NCBI GenBank assembly: GCA_963756605.1
Contig: CAVWOT010000039.1
Span: 1-64,000 of the forward strand
Direction: 5' to 3'
DNA from: Bog-159 sp963756605
GTDB lineage: Bacteria; Acidobacteriota; Terriglobia; Bryobacterales; Bryobacteraceae
Length of the DNA: 64,000 bases
In this document: positions 45,320 through 53,879 of the stretch, one piece after another
How the letters are laid out: every line of letters starts with the position of its first letter
Numbering within the stretch: position 1 is the stretch's first letter
Translations under genes and position numbers: made by a program
Notes under the pieces: model-generated
The model's input: only the letters and a program-made list of their open reading frames with translations
The model's database searches: none
What the model was told of the DNA's origin: nothing

Positions 45320-45895
45320 TTATGTCAACTGATCCATCAAACCAGCCAGATAATCCCCATCCACCAACCCGGATCTATATGTCCGGGCATCGAAGTACCG
45401 CCACAAATTGCGCGCCTTTTCCATCGTATAAAACAATAATTGCTCTTCAATCAAGTCTCTTTCGAGCAATTGTTGATTGAAACTGCGGATCTCGCCGAAC
45501 ATAATATAGGGCACGCGGAAATCCTCGGTCGAGACCAGCTCCGGTGTGGCTTCGAATTCGATTTGCAGGATACGCCCGCGGGCATTGATCTGGAACAGGT
45601 TCAGCCCCAAATCCTGAAAGCTGTCCAGCGCATACTCCTTGGGCGAGAATTCCAGTGCGAATTCCGAAAGCATTTGGTTCAATTCACGCACAAAAGCGTC
45701 GCATATCCCGTGTAATTCAAGCGCGGCCTGCCGGCGCAGCAAACCAATCTCGTGCGTCCTGCGCAGGTGAATATCGTCCGCGTGCGCCAACGCGTCCAGG
45801 TTCTTAGCCAGCTTCCGGAACCGATCGCTGCCGGTGCGCGCCGCGCCGCCGCTCGACCCTCGGAATCCCCACTTCCCTTTCACAGCTACCAGCAT
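45320..45895 (-). CDS. Unrecognised protein downstream of the XRE regulator
   Basis: A 191-residue protein. The ATG at 45895 is chosen because GGAGG lies about 10 bases ahead; a TTG 24 bases upstream has none. The sequence is hydrophilic: RKLAKNLDALAHADDIHLRRTHEIGLLRRQAALELHGICDAFVRELNQ, then a strand-rich middle (LGLNLFQINARGRILQIEFEATPELVSTEDFRVPYIMFGEIRSF) and a helical end with LFYTMEKARNLWRYFDARTYRSGLVD. There is no signal peptide or membrane helix. I recognise no family. The start is 31 bases behind the XRE gene, so the two are one operon. It could be the effector of that regulator. Confidence 0.6.
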   Translation of the reverse strand: MLVAVKGKWGFRGSSGGAARTGSDRFRKLAKNLDALAHADDIHLRRTHEIGLLRRQAALELHGICDAFVRELNQMLSEFALEFSPKEYALDSFQDLGLNLFQINARGRILQIEFEATPELVSTEDFRVPYIMFGEIRSFNQQLLERDLIEEQLLFYTMEKARNLWRYFDARTYRSGLVDGDYLAGLMDQLT

Positions 45896-45925
45896 AAGCG
45901 GGTGCCCTCCGGATATCAACGCGGC

Positions 45926-46564
45926 TCACAACTTGCGCACCAACAGGCTTACCCGCCCTTGAATCAAATCGAGTGTGCCGCGGTCCGGAAGACGCATCGA
46001 CTGCCACTCGCCATCGTGCCGCGCCCACAAGTAAAATGCCCCGTTGACGCGCCGTATCATTCCAATCGCGCCTGCTCCCACCAGGTCCACCGCGAAGTTG
46101 CCTGACTCGTCGGGGTTCCGCCGGACCGCCGCGGATCGGTCCAGCAATACCAACCCATCGCTCCAGATCGGACCGCGCACGGGGTCTGGCGCGAGCCGGG
46201 CGGCCACCGGCGACTCCAGCCGATCCACCTCCGCCGACGGGAACGGATACTGCTCCCGTCCGATGTTCCGCGGGTAGGGATATTCCCGCCCTATCCAGCC
46301 ATCCAGCAGCCTTACTGCCCGGAAATCTCCGATAATCCGGTCGGCTTCCAGTGCTGTCATCAGGTCTTCCAGACTGATGTGCAAACGGTCCATGATCAGA
46401 TCGGCGGTATCCATCGAAAGAAGCCGTACCCCCTTCAGAATGTTGTGAATGTGCGGCTGTGAGATCCTCGTAAGCCGCGCCAGCGCGCGCTCGCTAATCT
46501 CCCCGTTGCGTACCCTCCCCTGTACGTGCGCCACCAGCAGTTTCTGGAGATGTCGGAAGTCCAT
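45926..46564 (-). CDS. XRE-family DNA-binding protein with a peptidase-S24-like tail
   Basis: A 212-residue protein. The helix-turn-helix lies in residues 15-65: NGEISERALARLTRISQPHIHNILKGVRLLSMDTADLIMDRLHISLEDLM. After a linker (GREYPYPRNIGREQYPFPSAEVDRLE) the C-terminal half contains DPVRGPIWSDGLVLLDRSAAVRRNPDESGNFAVDL, MIRRVNGAFYLWAR and LIQGRVSLLVRKL. The layout of an N-terminal Cro-like domain with a beta-rich sensor-like end resembles LexA/CI-type repressors, but I see no Ser-Lys catalytic pair. The upstream region holds strong palindromes and direct repeats that are likely its own operators. Confidence 0.72.
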   Translation of the reverse strand: MDFRHLQKLLVAHVQGRVRNGEISERALARLTRISQPHIHNILKGVRLLSMDTADLIMDRLHISLEDLMTALEADRIIGDFRAVRLLDGWIGREYPYPRNIGREQYPFPSAEVDRLESPVAARLAPDPVRGPIWSDGLVLLDRSAAVRRNPDESGNFAVDLVGAGAIGMIRRVNGAFYLWARHDGEWQSMRLPDRGTLDLIQGRVSLLVRKL

Positions 46565-46615
46565 ACAGCCGGCTCTACCCTATTTCTCCCAGATATAGAC
46601 CCAACTGGAAATCGG

Positions 46616-46661
46616 AATATTCCGTACTGTGCCGTATATTACGGCGATTATATTCCGTACT
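46616..46661. promoter_or_regulatory. Operator array upstream of the XRE gene
   Basis: Two direct copies of ATATTCCGTACT (46617-46628 and 46650-46661) flank a perfect inverted repeat GCCGTA-TAT-TACGGC (46631-46645). GGAATATTCC at 46614-46623 is a further 10-base palindrome. The copies are 33 bases apart, three helical turns, so bound dimers would face the same side. Confidence 0.7.
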
Positions 46662-46843
46662 ACCCTTAGTTCCATAACCTAAGATATCAGAATAATATGC
46701 ATACGATTATCGGGAAGCTCTTATGCACTTTGGGAAATAAGTTCGCGGATTTAGCTTGACGAATTTCGTTCGGGGGATAAATTTGATACAAGTTGCGGCG
46801 CCCCAGGGAGGATGCCGGGGTCGCCTTAGGAGGTTCAAAGCCG

Positions 46844-47425
46844 ATGAACTGGGATCGTTCAGAAACACTTGCGCTCGCGAAGACGACTTGCACGCATTGC
46901 CATGGTTACGGATTGCGTCCCGGCCGTAGTGGACGGGATGTCCCCTGCAATTGCGTTTTCCGGGCAATATTTCGCACCTGCTACGCGCGCTTTCGCGAGT
47001 GCGCCAGCAAGGACAGACACCTGAGCCGCGTGCAGCTCGAGCTGTGCAACGGCAAGGACAATCGCATAACGTATGGCCGCAAGGCAGAGGAGTACATTGC
47101 CGACTTCTGCCTGGTCAGCCGGAACGCGCTGGGCACGTTAGAATATGATATCTTTCGCTTCCATTACCTTTTAGGAGCGGATTGGAAGCTTTGTTGTTGG
47201 CGACTGCAGCTCGATCGGGGAACGTTTTTTCATTTAATCTACAAGATCGAGCAGAAATTAGGCCAGGTTTTCCGGGAACTGGAGCCCCACAGTCTCTTTC
47301 CATTGGATGAGTATTTTGGCGGCACCATGCGCAACGACCGCGCTTCTCCGGCGGTGGCCCTGGTCCCCAAAATTCCGCCTGCCCGGGTGCTGCGCCCGCC
47401 CGTAGCGGGACTCTCGGCCGCCTGA
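46844..47425 (+). CDS. Zinc-ribbon protein with a sigma-like helical region
   Basis: A 193-residue protein. AGGAGG at 46828-46833 selects the ATG at 46844 (MNWDRSETLALAK). The first motif is C-x-x-C-x-G-x-G followed by C-x-C (CTHCHGYGLRPG, then VPCNC), a DnaJ-like zinc site. The second half is helical and resembles a DNA-binding element: ADFCLVSRNALGTLEYDIFRFHYLLGADWKLCCWRLQLDRGTFFHLIYKIEQKLGQVFRELEPHSLFPLDEYF, in which LD-RGTFFHLIYKIEQKLG has the turn-helix look of sigma-region-4-like proteins. I recall such proteins only from acidobacteria. It stands alone, divergent from the XRE gene. Its role may be in transcription; this is inference. Confidence 0.6.
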   Translation: MNWDRSETLALAKTTCTHCHGYGLRPGRSGRDVPCNCVFRAIFRTCYARFRECASKDRHLSRVQLELCNGKDNRITYGRKAEEYIADFCLVSRNALGTLEYDIFRFHYLLGADWKLCCWRLQLDRGTFFHLIYKIEQKLGQVFRELEPHSLFPLDEYFGGTMRNDRASPAVALVPKIPPARVLRPPVAGLSAA

Positions 47426-47504
47426 CTGTTGGGCAGGTACCGGTGGTACGGGCGTCGCACTGTCACGCGGCGCCCGCCACCAAATCGGTTACACTAGGAA
47501 TGGC

Positions 47505-48263
47505 ATGACGGGTCAAAGGTACTCCGTCCACGAACGCCAGATAGCCGACGTCTCCATGTGGCAGGAACTTTTAGTCGGCTTCGAACTCGTTCAGTTACGG
47601 TTGACGTCCATCTTCTACGGGTTAGGCGTGCCGCACGGCCACGGCGAAGCGGTCATCCTGATTCCAGGCTTCCTGGGCACCGACTCCTACCTCGGCGAAA
47701 TGTTCTCGTGGTTGCGCACCGTCGGTTACCGCTCCTACTTCTCCGGCATCGGCTGGAACGCGGAATGCCCTAACCTGCTGATTCGCCGCCGCTTAAACGA
47801 CACCGTGAAGCGCGCATGTCACGCTACGGGGCAGCGCGTGCACCTGGTTGGGCACAGCCTCGGAGGCCTCATCGCGCGTTCGGTGGCCGCGCAGCGTCCC
47901 GATCAGATCGCCTCCGTCACTACCCTTGGCTCGCCGTTCCGTGGACCGGTGGCGCACGCCAACGTCCTGCGAGCCACCGATGCCATCCGCAATCGCATCC
48001 TGCGCGAGCATGCCGGCCATATTCTGCCCGGCTGCTATACGGAGGCCTGCACCTGCGAGTTCGTTTCGTCGCTCAAGGACGAATTCCCCGACGATGTAGC
48101 GCAAACCGCCATCTACACCAAGAGCGACGGCATCGTGGATTGGCGTTTCTGCGTCACCGGCGATCCGCAAATCGATTGCGAGGTCGCCGGCACGCACATC
48201 GGACTGGTCTTCAATCCGGCGGTCTATCGCCTTATGGCCGGCCGCTTGGCGCGACCCGTCTGA
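47505..48263 (+). CDS. Alpha/beta hydrolase, lipase-like
   Basis: A 252-residue hydrolase. The oxyanion strand is AVILIPGFLGTDSYLGEM. The nucleophile elbow is HLVGHSLGGLIARSVAAQRPDQIASVTTLGSPFRG with Ser118. Asp near 205 (TKSDGIVDW) and His near 232 (GTHIGLVF) complete the triad in the positions of triacylglycerol lipases. Cys residues CYTEACTCEF may form a disulfide, but there is no signal peptide. A TACACT box ends 9 bases before the ATG. It lies convergent with another alpha/beta hydrolase gene, a 14-base gap apart. Confidence 0.85.
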   Translation: MTGQRYSVHERQIADVSMWQELLVGFELVQLRLTSIFYGLGVPHGHGEAVILIPGFLGTDSYLGEMFSWLRTVGYRSYFSGIGWNAECPNLLIRRRLNDTVKRACHATGQRVHLVGHSLGGLIARSVAAQRPDQIASVTTLGSPFRGPVAHANVLRATDAIRNRILREHAGHILPGCYTEACTCEFVSSLKDEFPDDVAQTAIYTKSDGIVDWRFCVTGDPQIDCEVAGTHIGLVFNPAVYRLMAGRLARPV

Positions 48264-48276
48264 TGGCCCGGCGCCA

Positions 48277-49095
48277 TCACTCCAGGAATCGGCCCAACAC
48301 TTCCAGGTACTCCGCGGGTCTGGTGAATGCAGGCGCATGCCCCGCGCCGTGGAACGTATATACAGGAGCCTGCGGGTAAGTATCGCGCAGCGCCTTCCGC
48401 CGGGCTGCATTGAAAATATCGTTATCTGACTCGATGACGAACACCTTCCCCGGCCAGGCCGCCAGATCGTCCGGCCGGAAACGGTAGCGCAAATGATAGT
48501 CGTATTGAATGCGCAAGTTCGCCATCACATCCGCTTTCCCCAGGCGCGTGGCGAATAGCTCTTTCGTGTAGTGCCGCCAGAACTCCACCTCGGCAGCCGG
48601 CGCGCCCAGCAGTTTCAGGATGCTCTTGGCCAGTAAGCTGCGCAGCGCCGGCCACGGCACGGCTGCCAGGATGGCATTCGCAATCTTCCGGCCGCGCGCC
48701 AAGTGCGCCAGCGGTACACCCGTATTCGACAGGATCAGCCGCTCGATCCTCTGCGGATGCCGCCGGATCAGGCACTGTGCCACTGCGCCTCCAAAAGATG
48801 CGCCCAGCACCGATACCTGCTGCATGCGCTCGGTATCCAGAATCGCCGCGATGCCATCCGCCAGATCGTCCAAAGTTCCTACGCGCGGATAAGCCGGATA
48901 TAGGATGCGAAAGCGCGGCGCAAACGCCGCCACCGGGTCGAAGCCCATGTCGTTTACCAGTTCGCCGCCGGGAAGCATCAGCATCGTCCGGTCACCCTCG
49001 CCGCAGACTCTGTATGTCCATTCCACACCGGCCACGGTCAGGGACTGGTTGGGATATTTCGCGCGAAAGGCGCGCAATCGTTCTTCCTGGTTCAT
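48277..49095 (-). CDS. Alpha/beta hydrolase
   Basis: A 272-residue hydrolase with MLMLPGGELVNDMGFDPVAAFAPRFRILYPAYPRVG and the elbow VLGASFGGAVAQCLIRRHPQRIERLILSNTG (Ser in GASFGG). VFVIESDNDIFN supplies the Asp and the end GAGHAPAFTRPAEYLEVLGRFL the His. The ATG at 49095 fits the family start (MNQEERLRAFRAKYP); a longer frame from 49332 runs through the promoter region of the divergent gene. An 18-base perfect palindrome covers the start codon, so expression is probably repressed at that point. The substrate is unknown. Confidence 0.85.
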   Translation of the reverse strand: MNQEERLRAFRAKYPNQSLTVAGVEWTYRVCGEGDRTMLMLPGGELVNDMGFDPVAAFAPRFRILYPAYPRVGTLDDLADGIAAILDTERMQQVSVLGASFGGAVAQCLIRRHPQRIERLILSNTGVPLAHLARGRKIANAILAAVPWPALRSLLAKSILKLLGAPAAEVEFWRHYTKELFATRLGKADVMANLRIQYDYHLRYRFRPDDLAAWPGKVFVIESDNDIFNAARRKALRDTYPQAPVYTFHGAGHAPAFTRPAEYLEVLGRFLE

Positions 49096-49111
49096 GTTCG
49101 GTACCGAACAT
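49094..49111. promoter_or_regulatory. 18-bp perfect palindrome over a start codon
   Basis: ATGTTCGGTACCGAACAT reads the same on both strands. Its first half includes the ATG of the minus-strand hydrolase, and the divergent gene starts at 49165. A bound dimer would block the start of the hydrolase transcript and could affect both genes. TetR, LexA-like or LuxR-like proteins use sites of this form; none is adjacent. Confidence 0.65.
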
Positions 49112-49164
49112 TGTAAACGCGAAGCCGATCGAAGGCGATGGCATACCGTGCCATAATCTGGCTT

Positions 49165-49860
49165 ATGGAAATCACCTGGCTCGGACACGGCACATTCCAA
49201 TTCCGCCTCCCTTCGGGCGAAACCATCCTGATGGATCCCTGGACGGAAGGCAACCCCGCTTACCCGCAGGGCTACAAGATAGCGCGCGTGGACACTATTT
49301 GTATCACCCACGGCCATTTCGATCACATTCACGACGCTGTGCCCCTGGCGAAACAGTTTTCACCGGCCGTGGTGGGCATTTTCGAGACCTGCCACTGGCT
49401 CGAATCGAAGGGCGTTACCAACACGCAGCCGATGAACAAGGGGGGCTCGCAAAAAGCCGGCGCGGTGACGTTCACCATGACGCACGCGGTGCACAGTTGC
49501 GGCATTCTGGATGACGGCAAGATTATTTACGGCGGCGAGGCGGCGGGTTATGTGCTGCGTTTCGAAGACGGGCGCGCGTTGTATTTCGCCGGCGATACCA
49601 ACGTCTTCGTCGACATGCAACTGATCGCCCAGTTGTACCATCCGGAGTTGGCCTTCCTGCCCATCGGGGATCTCTACACCATGAGCCCGCGCGAGGCTGC
49701 CGCGGCGTGCCGTCTGCTGAAGCCGGAGAAAGTAGTGCCCATGCACTTCGGAACATTCCCAGCGCTGACCGGACGGCCGGACCAACTGGCTGCGCTGATC
49801 GCCGATCAGCCCGGTACCGAGGTTTGGGCCCTGGATCCCGGTAAGCCGGTCGAATGGTAA
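49165..49860 (+). CDS. UPF0173 metal-dependent hydrolase (MBL fold)
   Basis: A 231-residue metallo-beta-lactamase-fold protein of UPF0173. The motifs are MEITWLGHGTFQF, LMDPWTEGNP, ITHGHFDHIHDAVPLA (the HxHxDH metal box), GGSQKAGAVTFTMTHAVHSC, YFAGDTNVFVDM and VVPMHFGTFPALTGRPDQL. The reaction of UPF0173 is not settled. A CATAAT box lies 7 bases before the ATG at 49165, so the longer reading from 49138, which would cross that box, is rejected. It is divergent from the hydrolase at 49095 and 37 bases ahead of the Fic gene. Confidence 0.93.
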   Translation: MEITWLGHGTFQFRLPSGETILMDPWTEGNPAYPQGYKIARVDTICITHGHFDHIHDAVPLAKQFSPAVVGIFETCHWLESKGVTNTQPMNKGGSQKAGAVTFTMTHAVHSCGILDDGKIIYGGEAAGYVLRFEDGRALYFAGDTNVFVDMQLIAQLYHPELAFLPIGDLYTMSPREAAAACRLLKPEKVVPMHFGTFPALTGRPDQLAALIADQPGTEVWALDPGKPVEW

Positions 49861-49897
49861 GTGCGGCGCCACCTCGTCCGTGGTATGTATAGAGCGC

Positions 49898-50656
49898 ATG
49901 GACGTGCTACTGGCATCCGTCGCGGCGAAAAAGGACCGGCTCGATGCGATGCGTCCGGTTTCACGAGACGCCTTGCTTGCGCTGCAGAAATCTTACGACG
50001 TCGAACTCACCTACACCTCCAACGCCATCGAAGGCAACACGCTGACCCTGCGTGAGACGGCGGAGTTGATCGAACACGGCATCACGGCCGGGGGCAAACC
50101 CTTGCGCGATCACCTGGAGGCGGCCGATCATTACCACGCCGTGCTGTGGATGCGTGAATTGGCGGCCAAGGCTACGCCCATCGACGAAACGACTGTGCGC
50201 GAACTGCATCGACTTATTGTCTTCCGCAGCCAGCCTGAAATTGGCGGCGTCTACAGCACGCTTCCTCGCCGTATCGCCGGTTCTCCTGTGGTATTTCCGA
50301 ACGCAGTGAAGATTCCCGGATTGATGAAAGACTACGGCGAATGGCTTTCGCAGGCCGACCCGGCGCCTGCCACCAGCTTTGACGCGCATTTCCGGCTGGT
50401 CGCCATTCATCCTTTCACCGACGGTAATGGACGTGCGGCGCGATTGTTGATGAACCTGCTGCTGCTGCGGGCAGGGTATCCGCCAGTCGCGGTGCGTCCG
50501 GAAGACCGGAAAACCTATCTCGATCGACTGGAGTATGCATCCATGCACGAAGACATCCAACCTTTCCGGACGTTTCTGTATGCGCGACTAGACGCGACTT
50601 TGGGTGAGTATTTGAGCGCCTTGGAAGAAGCGCTACCCCCAGAATCGGGGCCATGA
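49898..50656 (+). CDS. Fic-family protein with an N-terminal inhibitory motif
   Basis: A 252-residue Fic protein. The catalytic loop HPFTDGNGRAARL (residues about 171-183) matches HPFx(D/E)GNGRxxR exactly. Near residues 39-46 is TSNAIEGN, the (S/T)xxxE(G/N) inhibitory helix that holds class II Fic enzymes inactive by blocking the ATP gamma-phosphate. The flap is PRRIAGSPVVFPNAV. Fic proteins usually add AMP to a target Tyr, Thr or Ser; the target is unknown. The ATG at 49898 is chosen because of a TATGTA box 8 bases before it; an upstream start at 49880 is also open. No antitoxin gene lies beside it, as expected when inhibition is built in. Confidence 0.92.
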   Translation: MDVLLASVAAKKDRLDAMRPVSRDALLALQKSYDVELTYTSNAIEGNTLTLRETAELIEHGITAGGKPLRDHLEAADHYHAVLWMRELAAKATPIDETTVRELHRLIVFRSQPEIGGVYSTLPRRIAGSPVVFPNAVKIPGLMKDYGEWLSQADPAPATSFDAHFRLVAIHPFTDGNGRAARLLMNLLLLRAGYPPVAVRPEDRKTYLDRLEYASMHEDIQPFRTFLYARLDATLGEYLSALEEALPPESGP

Positions 50657-50691
50657 TGGAGCTATGATGAATTAGAACCCGCGAGGGAACA

Positions 50692-51282
50692 TTGATTCAA
50701 TCGCTGAGTAATAACTGGTAACTGCTGGCCTTGTCCGGTGTTCTGGACGCGATCATGGCCATCCTCTATTTAGTGGTGCAGAACGCGGAGGGGTCTCGGC
50801 CTTTCTATGCATGGCAGAGCACGGTTACGTGGCTGGGCGAGATCACCCTGGCTGCCGGAGTATGCGCGCTCGCGGCGGGTATTTGGAAATCGGTCAAGCG
50901 CCCATGCTGGCCGCTGGTGTTGACTGGCCTGGCACTCGGCGCGCTCGGGGTGATCTATTGCGATCTGATCCGCTATAGCATTAGCTTTCGAGTGATCGCG
51001 TGTTTGATCACTCTGATGGCCATGAGTATCGGCGTTCTGGAATTGTTGGCCGCGCGCACCTTGCGACTTCAGCATCATATTGGCGGCGGATGGTTCCTCA
51101 TTTTTGCTGGAGCCGCCTCGTTCGGCTTTGCTTTGGCGTTTTTCGCTATGGGATTTCGCTGGCTCAAGCTGTCTTCCAGTGCACACTCAGACTTTCTTTG
51201 GTTTGCTTCTTATTTTGCGGTCAGTGCCGTCTGCATGTTTGGATTAGCCGTGTGCTTACGAAGAGCCTTACCGGCATATTGA
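50692..51282 (+). pseudogene. DUF308/HdeD-like membrane protein with an in-frame stop at codon 10
   Basis: Translation from the TTG at 50692, behind GAGGG, gives IQSLSNNW, then TAA at 50719-50721, then LLALSGVLDAIMAILYLVV. The DUF308 family begins with a similar NWWLLxLxGxLxxxxG segment, so the TAA stands where a Trp belongs. After it six membrane helices are intact: TWLGEITLAAGVCALAAGIW, LVLTGLALGALGVIY, VIACLITLMAMSIGVLELLAA, GWFLIFAGAASFGFALAFF and the last to 51282. If translation restarts at the TTG at 50731, 183 residues of the protein are made. Its status is therefore uncertain. Confidence 0.6.
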
Positions 51283-51482
51283 CCATAAAGGAGGTTACGG
51301 GACACGTTGGCGCGGCCGGGGGCGCTAGAGGTCAAAGCCGAACTTGCCTTGGTGGGCGGAGGAAGTGCCTTGATCCTCGGCGAGTTTCTTTAGCGCCATC
51401 CTGATCGGACGCCAGAACCAAGCCGACGCGCCGTTTTCAGCTCTACCATGCTCGTTCTCCTCATCAGTTACTCCGGAGCGAA

Positions 51483-53879
51483 CTACTCGGCCCGCAAAGC
51501 AACGCCCGCTTCCACGCGCGCGGCACGGCGGGCAGGCAGCCATACCGAAAGCATCGTTATGACGGCCAGCAATACACCGGCTGCGGTGAGCGATAACGGA
51601 TCCATGGGCGAGAGCCGATAGACCACGCTTTTCATCAATCGGGCGCAGGCGAGCGCGATGACCACGCCGGCGGCAAGTCCGGGCACGGCTACAAGGGTCC
51701 CTTCGCGCACGATCATGCGCAGCAGATTAGCCGGCGTGGCTCCCAGCGCGGCGCGAATGCCGAACTCGCGCGCCCGGCCGCTCACCGAATACGCCAGCAG
51801 CCCGTAGATTCCGGCGGCGGTCAGCAGCGCCGCCAGTGCACCGAAGGCGGCCAGCAGAGTCAGCGCGAAACGGCGCGCCGCCAGCGAATCGGCTACATAT
51901 TGCGCGACCGGCGCGACGCTCCGCACGGCGACTTCCGGATCGGCGCCATGGACCACATCGCGTATAGGCCCGGCCAGCCGCATGGGATCGCCCGCTGTTT
52001 TCACCAGCAGGGTCATGTATGGCGAACTTCCGATCAGGTAGAGCGTGGGCGCCGGCGGCTCATCCAGACCCATGTCGCGCACGTCAGCCACTACGCCTGC
52101 GATTTCGATTTGACTCTGCTGCGGGTCCATTACGCCCATCAGCAGCCGATGCGCGGTGGCGTCTTGATGCGGGAAGAAGCGCTGCGCCAGCGATTCATTA
52201 ATCAGGTAGCGAGGCTGGTTGAGGTCGGACTCGGTCAGCCAGCGGCCACTCTTGAGCGGGATGCCCAACACGCGAAAGTACTGTGGCGTGATCCAGCGAA
52301 GCTGTGCCACCGGGTAATGGCCGGGGTCGAAGGTGCGGCCTCGAATGCCGAAGCGGCTGGCGAAGCGCGTGTGCTCGGTAGGCGACAAGCTCATCGGTGC
52401 GCAATTGACGGCGGCGACGTCTGCGACTCCGGGCAAGGCGCGCACGGCGGGCAGCAATCGGGTGTTCAGAAATTCGTCCGTTTTTTGACCGTCATAGCGG
52501 CTGCTGGGCAGCGGAACATTGACGGCCAGCACACCGCCGGCGTGGAACCCGGGATCTTCGCTCAGCAAACGGGCGAAGCTGCGCACCAGCAACAAGGCTC
52601 CGGCCAGGACGACGAACGCCATGGCGACTTCGGCGGCGATCAGGACGGAGCCAAGTGTGGAGCGCGGCCGGCTCATGGATCGCCCCGCGGCGGGCATGGC
52701 TTCGGTATGCCACGCCTGCGCGCAGGCGGGCAAGGCGAACAGAATCCCGCAGAGAATGGACAGCACCACAACGAACAGCGGCGCGTGACCCGCGAAACTC
52801 AAAGATTCCAGGCGCGGGATGCGTCCCTGAGCCATCCGCTGAAGAACGCCGCTGGCGGCCACGGCCAGTACCGCGCCGGAGAGTCCGCCGGCCAGCGCCA
52901 GCAGCAGGCTTTCGGTGAGGACCATACGCATGAGCGGACCGCGGCCGGCGCCCAGCGCCACGCGAATGGCGATTTCCTGGCGGCGGTCGAGCATGCGCGC
53001 CAGCAGCATGTGGGCCAGGTTAGCGCAGGCCATCAGCAGCACCAGGCCGACAGCCGCCCACACCAGCAGGAGTGCCGGCCGCGCGTCGCCGGCAATCTGG
53101 CGTGCCAGCGGCACTACATACGCTCCGACTGTGCCGTTCGTATCGCTGTGCTCGGATGCCAGTCGCGCGGCGAGCGAATGCATTTCGTTCTCCGCGGCGG
53201 CCTCGCTGACCGCCGGCCGCAGGCGAGCGATGACTTCCAGCGGATGATATTTGCGCCGCGTCCGCAAGTCCGGTTCGATCCACGAAAACGGCAGCCAGAC
53301 GTCAGCCCATTCCGGAAACGCCTGCCGCGCGGGGACCACGCCGATCACTGTGAACGATTCGGTTTCGAGGCGCATGGTACGGCCGACTGCAGCGGGATTG
53401 GCTCCGAACCTGGTGCGCCAGAGCTTTTCGGAAATGAGGGCCACGGGCCGCATCTGGCGGTCGTCGGCGGAGCTGAAGGCTCGGCCCACGAGTGGCTGGA
53501 TGCCCATCATGGGAAACAGACCGGACGAGACGTTGGTGCCCTGCACCACCTCCGGCTCGCCGTGGCCGACCAGCGTGATGTGGTCCATGGCCTGGAAGGT
53601 ATAGGCGGCCATTTGGGTGAAGCTGTGGGTCTGGCTGCGCCAATCCTCGAAATCCGGAACGGTCACCTGCAAGTGCGGGAGGACCGGCGTACTCTCCCAG
53701 ACTTGCACGAGGCGTTGCGGGTCATGGAAGGGCAGCGGCCGCAAGAGCACGGCGTAAATCACCTGGTAGACGGCGGTGTTCGCGCCCACGCCGAGCGCCA
53801 CTGTGAGGATGGCGGCAAGGGCGAACGCCGGCCGGCGGCCCAGAGAGCGGATGGCTTGGCGAATATCGGCGAAGGACAT
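51483..53879 (-). CDS. ADOP-type MacB/FtsX permease, no prefix domain
   Basis: A 798-residue permease. The first helix is FALAAILTVALGVGANTAVYQVI with the family NTAxx signature. The first MacB periplasmic domain contains VTVPDFEDWRSQTHSF, GLFPMMGIQPLVGRAF and VALISEKLWRTRFGANPAAVGRTMRLE. The FtsX segments have LLMACANLAHMLLARMLDRRQEIAIRVALGAGRG and, in the second copy, LLTAAGIYGLLAYSVSGRAREFGIRAALGATPANLLRMI. It ends VEAGVALRAE. It lacks the soluble prefix seen in the PadR-linked copy at 6877 and has no regulator beside it. No ATPase gene is adjacent. It is complete. Confidence 0.92.
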   Translation of the reverse strand: MSFADIRQAIRSLGRRPAFALAAILTVALGVGANTAVYQVIYAVLLRPLPFHDPQRLVQVWESTPVLPHLQVTVPDFEDWRSQTHSFTQMAAYTFQAMDHITLVGHGEPEVVQGTNVSSGLFPMMGIQPLVGRAFSSADDRQMRPVALISEKLWRTRFGANPAAVGRTMRLETESFTVIGVVPARQAFPEWADVWLPFSWIEPDLRTRRKYHPLEVIARLRPAVSEAAAENEMHSLAARLASEHSDTNGTVGAYVVPLARQIAGDARPALLLVWAAVGLVLLMACANLAHMLLARMLDRRQEIAIRVALGAGRGPLMRMVLTESLLLALAGGLSGAVLAVAASGVLQRMAQGRIPRLESLSFAGHAPLFVVVLSILCGILFALPACAQAWHTEAMPAAGRSMSRPRSTLGSVLIAAEVAMAFVVLAGALLLVRSFARLLSEDPGFHAGGVLAVNVPLPSSRYDGQKTDEFLNTRLLPAVRALPGVADVAAVNCAPMSLSPTEHTRFASRFGIRGRTFDPGHYPVAQLRWITPQYFRVLGIPLKSGRWLTESDLNQPRYLINESLAQRFFPHQDATAHRLLMGVMDPQQSQIEIAGVVADVRDMGLDEPPAPTLYLIGSSPYMTLLVKTAGDPMRLAGPIRDVVHGADPEVAVRSVAPVAQYVADSLAARRFALTLLAAFGALAALLTAAGIYGLLAYSVSGRAREFGIRAALGATPANLLRMIVREGTLVAVPGLAAGVVIALACARLMKSVVYRLSPMDPLSLTAAGVLLAVITMLSVWLPARRAARVEAGVALRAE

